Source: Haloechinothrix halophila YIM 93223 (GTDB taxonomy: Bacteria; Actinomycetota; Actinomycetes; Mycobacteriales; Pseudonocardiaceae). From it: 64,000 nucleotides of DNA. The notes beneath the pieces were generated by a model, which worked only from the letters and a program-made list of their open reading frames with translations, had not been told where the DNA came from and made no database searches. A program made the position numbers and the translations under genes. The stretch lies in contig NZ_KI632509.1 in the NCBI RefSeq assembly GCF_000504245.1, positions 4,305,502 through 4,369,501 of the forward strand. Reading direction: 5' to 3'. Positions within the stretch are counted from its first letter, which is position 1. The number at the start of each line of letters is the position of its first letter. Below, one piece after another: positions 56,581 through 64,000 of this stretch.

Positions 56581-57953
56581 CCCGCACCGTCATCGAGGGC
56601 TGCGCCGTCGCGACGGTGGACCCGGCGGGTACCGAGTACGCCGACGGCCATGTCGTGATCGAGAACGGCCGGATCAGCGCCGTCGGGCCCGGCCGTGCAC
56701 CGGAGGCGCGGGGGGCCGCCAGGCGAGCCGGGCACACCGAGTACGTCGACGGCAGCGGCTGCCTGGCCACGCCCGGCCTGGTGAACACCCACCATCACCT
56801 CTACCAGTGGGCCAGCCGTGGCTTGGCGCAGGACGAGACGCTGTTCGGCTGGCTGACCGCCCTCTACCCCGTGTGGGCCGGGATTGACGCCGACATCACG
56901 TCCGCGGCGGCCGGTGCCGCGCTGGGCTGGCTGGCGAAGTCGGGTTGCACGACGTCCACCGACCACCACTACGTCTTTCCACACCAGAGTGGCGACCTCC
57001 TCGCCGCCGAGATCGAGGCGGCCACGCGCGTTGGCGTGCGGTTCCACCCGTGCCGGGGCTCGATGGACCTCGGGCAGTCGGCAGGCGGGCTGCCGCCGGA
57101 CCACGTCGTCGAGGACCGCGACAGCATCCTGACCGCCACCGAGGCCGCCATCGACACCTGGCACGACCCCGCCCCGGATGCGCTGGTGCGGATCGCGGTG
57201 GCGCCGTGCTCACCGTTCTCGGCCTCCGGCGAACTGATGCGGGAGACCGCCGAGTTGGCGCGGCGCAAGGGCGTGCGGCTGCACACCCACCTCGCGGAAA
57301 CACTGGACGAGGAAAACTACGCCCGCGAGCAGTTCGGCCGCTCCCCCGTCGACTACATCGACGACCTCGGCTGGCTCGGCGATGACGTCTGGCTGGCGCA
57401 CTGCGTGCACCTGGACGACGCCGCCGTGAAGCGGCTCGGCACCACCGGCACTGGCGTCGCGCACTGCCCGACGTCCAACGCCCGCCTGGGCGCGGGCATG
57501 GCCCCCGTGCGCGCGCTGCTGGACGCGGGTGCGCCGGTCGGCCTCGGCGTCGACGGCGCGGCGTCCAACGAGCAAAGCTCACTCGGCGACGAGCTGCGAC
57601 AGGCCGCCCTTCTCGCGCGGCTGCGCGGCGGTCCGGACGCGCTGACGGCACGGGATGCCCTCGAACTGGGCACCCTTGGCGGGGCCCGCTGCCTTGGCCG
57701 GGAAGCCGACATCGGTTCGCTCGAGCCAGGCAAGCTCGCCGACATCGCGCTGTGGCGCGTCGACGGCCTTGGCCACGCCGGGATCACCGACCCGGTCGCC
57801 GCCCTGGTGCTCGGCCCGCGCCCGCCGCTGGCCCGGCTGCTTGTCGGCGGCCGCACCGTCATCGAGCACGACCATCTGTCCACCGTGGACGAATTCGAGC
57901 TCGCCAGTGCCGCGCGCACCGCGAGCCGCACGCTGCAGGAGGCGCACCGATGA
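56577..57953 (+). CDS. 8-Oxoguanine deaminase-like amidohydrolase
   Basis: A 458-residue amidohydrolase. Metal and catalytic motifs: NTHHHLYQ, TDHHYVFP, LHTHLAETLDEE, WLAHCVHLDD and LGVDGAASNEQS. Across its length it follows Pseudomonas 8-oxoguanine deaminase (PA0142 type): LYPVWA, CRGSMDLG and APCSPFS are shared. 8-Oxoguanine gives urate directly, feeding urate oxidase next door. It lies inside the xdh operon with ATGA overlaps on both sides. Guanine or isocytosine activity would be the alternative. Confidence 0.85.
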   Translation: MTRTVIEGCAVATVDPAGTEYADGHVVIENGRISAVGPGRAPEARGAARRAGHTEYVDGSGCLATPGLVNTHHHLYQWASRGLAQDETLFGWLTALYPVWAGIDADITSAAAGAALGWLAKSGCTTSTDHHYVFPHQSGDLLAAEIEAATRVGVRFHPCRGSMDLGQSAGGLPPDHVVEDRDSILTATEAAIDTWHDPAPDALVRIAVAPCSPFSASGELMRETAELARRKGVRLHTHLAETLDEENYAREQFGRSPVDYIDDLGWLGDDVWLAHCVHLDDAAVKRLGTTGTGVAHCPTSNARLGAGMAPVRALLDAGAPVGLGVDGAASNEQSSLGDELRQAALLARLRGGPDALTARDALELGTLGGARCLGREADIGSLEPGKLADIALWRVDGLGHAGITDPVAALVLGPRPPLARLLVGGRTVIEHDHLSTVDEFELASAARTASRTLQEAHR

Positions 57954-60265
57954 GCACGCCAACCCGCACCGAACAGAATCTCGGCGCCGACATCGCTGGC
58001 GGCGTCGGCGAGAGCCCGCTGCGCCCGGACGGCACCCTCAAGGTCACCGGCGAGTTCGCCTACTCGTCCGACCTGTGGCTCACCGGGATGCTGTGGGGCG
58101 CGACGCTGCGCAGCCCGCATCCATCGGCACGCATCCGCTCGATCGACATCACCGAGGCGGTGCGCACCGACGGCGTGTACGCCGTGCTCACCCACGACGA
58201 CGTCCCCGGCGACAACCTCTACGGCCTCGAACACGCCGACCAGCCGGTGCTCGCCGGCGACGTGATCCGTTACCAGGGCGAGGCGGTCGCGATCGTGGCC
58301 GCCGACCACCCGGAGACGGCCCGGCGCGCGGTGAACAAGATCGTCGTCGACTACGAGGTGCACGAACCGCTGACCGACCCGGAGCAGGCCGTGTTCGACA
58401 GCACCGCTCCCGCGCTGCACGAGGGCGGTAACGTGCTGCGGCACCTGCCGATCCGCAGGGGCGACCCGGACGCCACCGCCGACGTCGTCGTCCACGGCGA
58501 GTACGAGGTCGGCATGCAGGACCAGGCGTTCCTCGGTCCGGAGTCGGGGCTGGCGGTGCCCGCCGACGATGGCGGCATCGACCTCTACATCGCGACGCAG
58601 TGGCTCCACGTCGACCAGAAGCAACTGTGCCGCGTGCTCGGTATGCCCGCCAACAAGGTGCGGCTGTCGCTGGCAGGGGTCGGCGGCGCGTTCGGCGCGC
58701 GCGAGGACCTGTCGATGCAGGCGCACGCATGTCTGCTCGCGCTACAGACCGGACGCCCGGTGAAGATGATGTACTCCCGCGAGGAATCGTTCTTCGGCCA
58801 CGTCCATCGCCACCCCGCGAAGATGCGCTACGAGCACGGTGCCACCCGCGACGGGAAGCTGGTCTACGTCAAGGCGCAGATCATCCTGGACGGCGGCGCC
58901 TACGCGTCAAGCACGCCCGCCGTCGTCGCCAACGCCGCCACCCTCGGCGTCGGCCCGTACAAGGTGCGCAACGTGTCGGTCGACTGCTACGGCGTCTACA
59001 CCAACAACCCACCGTGCGGCGCGATGCGCGGCTTCGGCGCGGTGCAGGCCGCGTTCGGCTACGAGTCGCAAATGGACAAACTCGCCGACGCGCTCGACAT
59101 GGACCCGGTCGAGGTGCGCACCCGCAACGCGCTGCACGAAGGCGCGACCATGCCCACCGGGCAGGTGGTCGACTCCGCGGCGCCGGTCGAGGAGCTGCTG
59201 GAGCGGGTCAAGGCGATGCCACTGCCACCAGAGCCAAACGCGTCCGATCTGGACGGTTACGACCTGCGGCTGCTGCCAGGCGGGGTGTCCAACACCACCC
59301 ACGGCGAAGGCGTGCGGCGCGGTGTCGGCTACGCCATCGGCATCAAGAACGTCTGCTTCTCCGAGGGCTTCGACGACTACTCGACCGCACGGGTCACGCT
59401 CAAGGTGAACGGCGGCGACGCGGTGGCCACGGTGTACACCGCGGCGGCCGAGGTCGGCCAGGGCCTGGTCACCGTGCAGCAGCAGATCGCACGCACCGAG
59501 CTGGGCGTGGAACAGGTCGTGATCCAGCCAGCCGACACCGGCGTCGGCTCCGGCGGGTCGACGTCGGCGTCCCGGCAGACCTACGTCACCGGCGGCGCGG
59601 TCAAGGCCGCCTGCGAGCAGGTTCGCGCGCGGGTGCTGCGGCAGGCCGCGAAGCACCTTGACCTGCCTGCCAGCCAGCTTCGGCTGCACGCAGGCAAGAT
59701 CGTCTCCGCGGACGAGGCCGTTGTCGCCGCCGTGGTCGACGTCCTCGGCGGCGAGACGATCACCGAGACCGTCACCTGGCGGCACCGCCCGACGCATCCG
59801 CTCGACGAGAACGGGCAAGGCAACGCGCACGTGCAGTACGCCTTCGCCGCCCACCGCGCCATCGTGGACGTCGACGTCGAGCTGGGCCTGGTGCGCGTGG
59901 TGCAGCTGGACTGTGCCCAGGACGTCGGCAAGGCGATGAACCCTGACGCCGTCGTCGGCCAGATCCACGGCGGCTCGGCGCAGGGCCTCGGCCTGGCTGT
60001 CATGGAGGAGATCCAGGTCTCCGGCGGCATGGTGCGCAACCCGTCGTTCACCGACTACCTCATCCCCACCATTCTCGACATGCCACCCATGCAGGTGGAC
60101 GTGCTCGAACTCGCCGACCCGAACGCCCCGTACGGGCTGCGCGGCGTTGGCGAACCTCCGACGATCTCGTCGACCCCCGCGATCGTCGCCGCCATCCGGC
60201 ACGCGACGGGCGCTGACCTGACCCGGGTCCCCGTACAACCGCACCACATCACCGGTACTCCGTAG
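57950..60265 (+). CDS. xdhA: Xanthine dehydrogenase molybdenum-binding subunit
   Basis: A 771-residue large subunit with the molybdopterin cytosine dinucleotide-type fold. Key segments: VGGAFGAREDLSMQAHACLLAL, read as the Mo-cofactor loop; CGAMRGFGAVQAAF, whose Arg binds purines; GSGGSTSASRQTYVTGGAV; and the catalytic Glu in LRGVGEPPT near the end. It oxidises hypoxanthine and xanthine to urate. ATG 57950 overlaps the deaminase stop as ATGA. Confidence 0.94.
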   Translation: MSTPTRTEQNLGADIAGGVGESPLRPDGTLKVTGEFAYSSDLWLTGMLWGATLRSPHPSARIRSIDITEAVRTDGVYAVLTHDDVPGDNLYGLEHADQPVLAGDVIRYQGEAVAIVAADHPETARRAVNKIVVDYEVHEPLTDPEQAVFDSTAPALHEGGNVLRHLPIRRGDPDATADVVVHGEYEVGMQDQAFLGPESGLAVPADDGGIDLYIATQWLHVDQKQLCRVLGMPANKVRLSLAGVGGAFGAREDLSMQAHACLLALQTGRPVKMMYSREESFFGHVHRHPAKMRYEHGATRDGKLVYVKAQIILDGGAYASSTPAVVANAATLGVGPYKVRNVSVDCYGVYTNNPPCGAMRGFGAVQAAFGYESQMDKLADALDMDPVEVRTRNALHEGATMPTGQVVDSAAPVEELLERVKAMPLPPEPNASDLDGYDLRLLPGGVSNTTHGEGVRRGVGYAIGIKNVCFSEGFDDYSTARVTLKVNGGDAVATVYTAAAEVGQGLVTVQQQIARTELGVEQVVIQPADTGVGSGGSTSASRQTYVTGGAVKAACEQVRARVLRQAAKHLDLPASQLRLHAGKIVSADEAVVAAVVDVLGGETITETVTWRHRPTHPLDENGQGNAHVQYAFAAHRAIVDVDVELGLVRVVQLDCAQDVGKAMNPDAVVGQIHGGSAQGLGLAVMEEIQVSGGMVRNPSFTDYLIPTILDMPPMQVDVLELADPNAPYGLRGVGEPPTISSTPAIVAAIRHATGADLTRVPVQPHHITGTP

Positions 60266-60324
60266 CGGCGCGTCCGCAGCGACGTTCCGCATCACCCTCG
60301 CACGCCCGAATTCAGGGAGCGGCC

Positions 60325-62265
60325 ATGTTCGGAAAGTCCGCCACACCACACGAATCCGCACAACCACGACAGAAACATCGGGCCACACATCCGGTTGACG
60401 AGGTGCTGCCCGTACCCAAGATGGCCGTCTACGGCCTGCAGCACGTGCTCACCTTCTACGCGGGTGCCGCGATCGTGCCGCTGCTGGTGGCAGGCGCACT
60501 CGGTATGAACCCGCAGCAGCTCGGCTTCCTCATCAACGCCAACCTGTTCACCTGCGGCATCGCGACGCTGATCCAGACCATCGGTTTCTGGAAGATCGGC
60601 GTGCGGTTGCCGGTCGTGCAGGGCACTACCTTCGTCGCGGTCGGGCCGATGATCGCCATCGGGATGTCGCAGGGCGGCGGCGTGCCAGGGTTACTGGAGA
60701 TCTACGGCGCGGTGATCGTCGCCGGCGTCTTCGCGTTCGTGATCGCGCCATTCTTCGCCAAGGTGGTCCGGTTCTTCCCGCCGATCGTCACCGGCACCGT
60801 GATCACCAGCATCGGGATCGTGCTGCTGCCGGTCGCCGCACTGGAAGCGGGCGGCGGCAACGCGGACGACCCGGAGTTCGGCAGCCTGACCAACCTCGCG
60901 CTCGCGGGCACGACGCTGCTGCTGATTCTGGGCATGTACCGCTTCTTCCGAGGTTTCGCGGCCACCATCGCGGTGCTGCTCGGCCTCATCGCTGGCACCG
61001 GGATCGCCGCGCTGGTAGGCAAGGTGGACTTCGCGGGCGTCACCGACGCCTCGTGGGTCGGCGTGATCACGCCGTTCCACTTCGGACTGCCCACCTTCGG
61101 CATCGCCGCGATCGCCTCGATGATCATCGTCATGCTGATCACCGCCGTCGAGATGACCGGCGACACACTCGCGGTGGGCGAGATCGTGCGCAAGAAGGTC
61201 GGTCCTGACGGGATCGCCCGCGCCATCCGCAGCGGTGGGCTGTCCACGACGATCGGCGGCGTGCTCAACTCGTTCCCCTACACCAGCTACTCAGCCAACG
61301 CCGGACTGGTGCGACTGACTGGCGTGCGGAGCCGCTGGGTCGTCGCGGCGGCGGGCGTGTTCATGCTGATCATCGGGCTGGTGCCGAAGACGGGCGCCGG
61401 CGTCGCCGCGATTCCGCATCCGGTGCTTGGCGGGGCCGGACTGGTGCTGTTCGGCGCGGTCGGCGTCGTCGGCATCCAGATCCTGCGCAGGGCAGAGCTG
61501 ACCGACCAGCGCAACGTGGTCATCCTGGCCACCAGCCTCGGGCTGGCACTGATCCCGGTGGCCTTCCCCGACTTCTACGCGCTGCTGCCCGAGGCGTTGC
61601 AGATGATCTTCGCGAGCGGCATCACGATGGCCGCGCTGTCGGCGATCATCCTGAACCTGCTGTTCAACGAGCTGCGCCGCAAGCAGGCCGACCCGATCGA
61701 CGCGATGGCGCCGCCACCGTCGACGGTGACGCTGGCGCAGGTCAACGCGATGGGAAAGGCCGAGTTCGTCGACCGGTTCGCCACCGTCTTCCAAGGCGGC
61801 GAGTGGATCGCCGAGCGCGCGGCGGACGAGCGCCCGTTCGACGAGGTCTATGCCCTGCGGCGAGCACTGCACAGTGCGCTGTTCGACGCGGACGTCGACC
61901 AGCAGCTACGCCTCATCCGCTCCTACCAGGATCTCGCTGGGCCGGAGCTCGACGAGAAACTGCTCGGGCCGGAGTCGCTGCGCGACCGGTGCGCGTGTGG
62001 TCTCGACAAGCTCGAGTCCGATGAGGACGAGCGGTTGCGTGAGATCAACGCGGCCTACCGGGAGAAGTTCGGCTTCCCGCTGGTGATCTGTGTTCGCGGC
62101 AGCACCAAGGAAGCGGTACTGGCCACGGCGGAGTCCCGCGTGCTCAACTCCCCAGCGCAGGAGATGGCGACCGCGCTGGTCGAGATCGCCAAGATCGCCA
62201 ACCAACGGCTCGCCGAGTTGGTCGACGACCCGTCGTTCAAGGCCGAGAAACCGGTCTCGGCATGA
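60325..62265 (+). CDS. NCS2 uracil/xanthine permease fused to an OHCU-decarboxylase-like domain
   Basis: A 646-residue protein. Residues about 25-455 form an NCS2 transporter: PKMAVYGLQHVLTFYAGAA, VQGTTFVAVGPMIAIG, AVEMTGDTLAVGEI and GGVLNSFPYTSYSANAGLV are its signatures. Residues 476-640 align with OHCU decarboxylase (KAEFVDRFATVFQGGEW; REINAAYREKFGFPLVICVRG). In this domain the catalytic His-Pro is Tyr534-Gln535 and the Ser-x-x-Glu-Gln element is Ser551 with Asp554-Arg555, so decarboxylation is unlikely. It may sense or bind an intermediate at the membrane. It follows xdhA by 59 bases. Confidence 0.88.
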   Translation: MFGKSATPHESAQPRQKHRATHPVDEVLPVPKMAVYGLQHVLTFYAGAAIVPLLVAGALGMNPQQLGFLINANLFTCGIATLIQTIGFWKIGVRLPVVQGTTFVAVGPMIAIGMSQGGGVPGLLEIYGAVIVAGVFAFVIAPFFAKVVRFFPPIVTGTVITSIGIVLLPVAALEAGGGNADDPEFGSLTNLALAGTTLLLILGMYRFFRGFAATIAVLLGLIAGTGIAALVGKVDFAGVTDASWVGVITPFHFGLPTFGIAAIASMIIVMLITAVEMTGDTLAVGEIVRKKVGPDGIARAIRSGGLSTTIGGVLNSFPYTSYSANAGLVRLTGVRSRWVVAAAGVFMLIIGLVPKTGAGVAAIPHPVLGGAGLVLFGAVGVVGIQILRRAELTDQRNVVILATSLGLALIPVAFPDFYALLPEALQMIFASGITMAALSAIILNLLFNELRRKQADPIDAMAPPPSTVTLAQVNAMGKAEFVDRFATVFQGGEWIAERAADERPFDEVYALRRALHSALFDADVDQQLRLIRSYQDLAGPELDEKLLGPESLRDRCACGLDKLESDEDERLREINAAYREKFGFPLVICVRGSTKEAVLATAESRVLNSPAQEMATALVEIAKIANQRLAELVDDPSFKAEKPVSA

Positions 62266-62269
62266 CATC

Positions 62270-62316
62270 GGTGGTCAGCTGCCGCGGGTGCGACCGCCTG
62301 CCGGCAGCTGACCACC
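62270..62316 (+). terminator. 15-bp hairpin after the permease gene
   Basis: Arms GGTGGTCAGCTGCCG (62270-62284) and the exact complement (62302-62316) enclose a 17-base loop. It starts 5 bases past the permease stop and ends 28 bases before the guanine deaminase start. Confidence 0.7.
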
Positions 62317-62343
62317 CCCTGACGAGTAGGAAAGTGACACCCC

Positions 62344-62835
62344 ATGACACAGACAACTCCCCGCGACGCCGCCGAGACGTCCTGGCTCAGCTTCGCCGTG
62401 CGCCTGGCACGCGAGAACGTCGCCGCGGGCGGTGGGCCGTTCGGCGCGCTCATCGTGCGCGACGGACAGCTGGTAGCGACCGGCACCAACCGCGTCACCC
62501 TCGACAGCGACCCGACGGCACACGCCGAGGTGGTCGCCATCAGGGAGGCCTGCCGCAAGCTGGCCACCTTCGACCTGACCGGCTGCGAGCTGGTCAGCTC
62601 CTGCGAGCCGTGCCCGCTGTGCGTGTCGGCGGCATTGTGGGCGCGGGTGGACCGGGTCAGCTACACCGCCGACCGCTACGACGCGGCCAAGGCTGGCTTC
62701 GACGACCTGGCGTTCTACGACCTGTTCGAGACACCGCGGGCGGAGTGGAGCGTGCCGGTGCTGGCCATCGAGACCGAGGACCACACCGCACCGTTCGACG
62801 CCTGGCTGGCCAAGGATGACCGGGTCGCGTACTGA
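62344..62835 (+). CDS. guaD: Guanine deaminase (cytidine deaminase fold)
   Basis: A 163-residue deaminase of the CDA/GuaD type, turning guanine into xanthine. Zinc motifs are HAEVVAIREA and SSCEPCPLCVSA. It matches Bacillus GuaD in length and at the C-terminus (FDAWLAKDDRVAY), which swaps onto the partner subunit's active site and ends with the expected Tyr. A role in tRNA adenosine editing is unlikely because of that tail. It follows the NCS2 permease and is convergent with the NCS1 gene. Confidence 0.9.
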   Translation: MTQTTPRDAAETSWLSFAVRLARENVAAGGGPFGALIVRDGQLVATGTNRVTLDSDPTAHAEVVAIREACRKLATFDLTGCELVSSCEPCPLCVSAALWARVDRVSYTADRYDAAKAGFDDLAFYDLFETPRAEWSVPVLAIETEDHTAPFDAWLAKDDRVAY

Positions 62836-62842
62836 CGCACCG

Positions 62843-62880
62843 CGTCTGGGGCGCACCTGTCGGCAGGTGCGCCCCAGACG
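62843..62880. terminator. 17-bp perfect hairpin, bidirectional terminator
   Basis: Arms CGTCTGGGGCGCACCTG (62843-62859) and its exact complement (62864-62880) enclose the 4-base loop TCGG, a stable UNCG-type tetraloop when transcribed. It lies between the convergent guanine deaminase and NCS1 permease genes (stops at 62835 and 62903). Confidence 0.82.
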
Positions 62881-62902
62881 AGCGGCGGTCGGGTCAGCCG
62901 GA

Positions 62903-64000
62903 TCAGTGGGCGTCGGCGTGCACCGCTGGCGCGCGGCGACCCATGAACACGAAGTGGAGCAGGGCGCCGATGGCCGCACCGATCAGCCAGGCGAAGCCGG
63001 TCATGTCCTCGAGCGCGGGCACCCACACCGTGGCGATCGAGAACACCGACGCGATGCCGAACGCGGCGAGCGCCTTGAGGTTCCAGCCCTTGGTGTAGTA
63101 GTAGGTGCCGTCCGGCTTGGCCGAGAACAGCTCCTGCACGCGGAGGCGCTGCTTACGGAGCAGGTAGTAGTCGATCACCATGATCCCGTAGAGCGGCGCG
63201 AGCACGGCGCCGAGCGTGTCGACGAACTTCGCGATACCCATGTTGCTGATGACGGCGACCCACAGCGCCCCGATGCCGAAGGCGATCACCGCGGTGATGA
63301 CACCGCCAACCCGGAAGCTGATCTTGGACGGCATCAGGTTCGCCAGGTCGTAGGCGGGCGGGATGAAGTTCGCGACCAGGTTGATGCCGACCGTGGCGGC
63401 GAAGAATGTCAGCGCGGCGATGACGGTGAGCCAGACGTTGTCCACCCGCTCCACGATGTCGGCAGGGTTGGTCAGCGCCTCGCCATAGAGCACTCCGGTA
63501 CCCGCCGTGATGACCAGCGCGAGGAAGGAGAACACCGCGAGGCTGACCGGCAGGCCGAGCAGGTTGCCGCGCCGCATCCCGCGCTCGGTCGTGACGAAGC
63601 GCGAGAAGTCGCCGTAGTTGATGATCACGGCGGCGAAGTAGGCGACCATCGTGCCGACCACCGCGACGAACGCGCTGATCCCGCCGGTGCCACCACCGCC
63701 GGCGAAGACGTCGCCGAGCCCGGCGAGCAGTCCGCTGCCCGCCTTGATCCAGATGGCGATCATCAGCGCGATCATCACGACGTAGACCATCGGCGCTGCC
63801 CAGTTCAGGTAGCGCTTGATCCACTCGATGCCGCGCAGGAACAGCGAGACCTGGAACACCGCGACGATCAGGTAGGACAACCAGCCGATGGCGGACATGC
63901 CGAGTACCGTCGCGCCGCCCGAGTAGCCGGTGACCGCGGTGATGAGCAACGCGATCGCGGTTGAGGCGAAGTAAGTCTGCACGCCGTACCAGAAGATCGC
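62903..64000 (-). CDS. NCS1 family nucleobase/allantoin-type permease (N-terminus beyond window)
   Basis: The last 365 codons are present and the frame is open to the window edge (IFWYGVQTYFASTA near 64000, matching the conserved W-G-x-Q-T segment of NCS1). About nine membrane helices remain; NCS1-type blocks are YLNWAAPMVYVVMIALM, NYGDFSRFVTTERGMR, and FIPPAYDLANLMPSKISF. Known substrates of the family include cytosine, uracil, allantoin and hydantoins; in this island allantoin or a purine base is likely. It is convergent with guaD. Confidence 0.88.
   Translation of the reverse strand, partial: AIFWYGVQTYFASTAIALLITAVTGYSGGATVLGMSAIGWLSYLIVAVFQVSLFLRGIEWIKRYLNWAAPMVYVVMIALMIAIWIKAGSGLLAGLGDVFAGGGGTGGISAFVAVVGTMVAYFAAVIINYGDFSRFVTTERGMRRGNLLGLPVSLAVFSFLALVITAGTGVLYGEALTNPADIVERVDNVWLTVIAALTFFAATVGINLVANFIPPAYDLANLMPSKISFRVGGVITAVIAFGIGALWVAVISNMGIAKFVDTLGAVLAPLYGIMVIDYYLLRKQRLRVQELFSAKPDGTYYYTKGWNLKALAAFGIASVFSIATVWVPALEDMTGFAWLIGAAIGALLHFVFMGRRAPAVHADAH

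Overview
The window is a high-GC actinomycete chromosome segment. Gene order and protein details (penicillin-binding lipoprotein, DUF4081 acetyltransferase, ispG, a Rip1-type protease and dxr in a row; WhiG sigma factor; EspC-like type VII substrates; probable GlnR box before amt) point to Pseudonocardiales (an Amycolatopsis, Saccharomonospora or Prauserella-like organism). This placement is inferred from gene content; no rRNA gene is present. I saw no tRNA, CRISPR array, insertion sequence or integrated phage.

Bases 1-28316 are a conserved housekeeping block, almost all on the minus strand. It runs from ffh, a metal-dependent hydrolase and two CPBP proteases through rpsP-khpA-rimM-trmD-rplS, two tandem signal peptidase genes, rnhB, a DUF2469 gene, yraN-yifB-dprA-xerC-whiG, rpsB-tsf-pyrH-frr-cdsA, rlmN and dxr-rip1-ispG to a penicillin-binding lipoprotein cut by the window edge. 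Many neighbours overlap by ATGA, GTGA or TGATG junctions, which fixes several start codons.

Bases 28561-30535 (plus strand) hold a compact accessory cassette: a 98-residue EspC-like protein, a 403-residue protein with a WXG-like helical N-terminus and a DUF6973-type C-terminal domain, and a small lipoprotein. I read it as a type VII secreted effector with partner and possible immunity protein. The nitrogen operon amt-glnB-glnD follows, with a GlnR-like operator before amt. Then come an RlmA-type rRNA methyltransferase coupled to a FhuF-like Fe-S protein, and a 59-codon gene framed by 21-bp tandem repeats in opposite orientations.

Bases 36857-64000 form one large purine-to-glyoxylate catabolic island. 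Purines enter through three permeases (AzgA-like, an NCS2 protein, an NCS1 protein). Adenine/adenosine, guanine and 8-oxoguanine deaminases and a three-subunit xanthine dehydrogenase lead to urate. Urate oxidase, UraH and UraD give allantoin, and AllB and allantoicase give ureidoglycolate. Malate synthase, glyoxylate carboligase, hydroxypyruvate isomerase, tartronate semialdehyde reductase and glycerate kinase consume the glyoxylate. A PucR regulator is divergent from the urate branch. An IclR (AllR-like) regulator sits at the allantoin/glyoxylate branch, and I find paired operator-like sites 21 bp apart at three promoters there. No classical ureidoglycolate lyase is visible; a 128-residue protein next to allantoicase is a candidate.

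The most unusual items are the NCS2 permease carrying a C-terminal OHCU-decarboxylase-like domain whose catalytic residues are replaced, the inverted 21-bp repeat arrays, the orphan DUF6973 cassette and the tandem-operator regulon.
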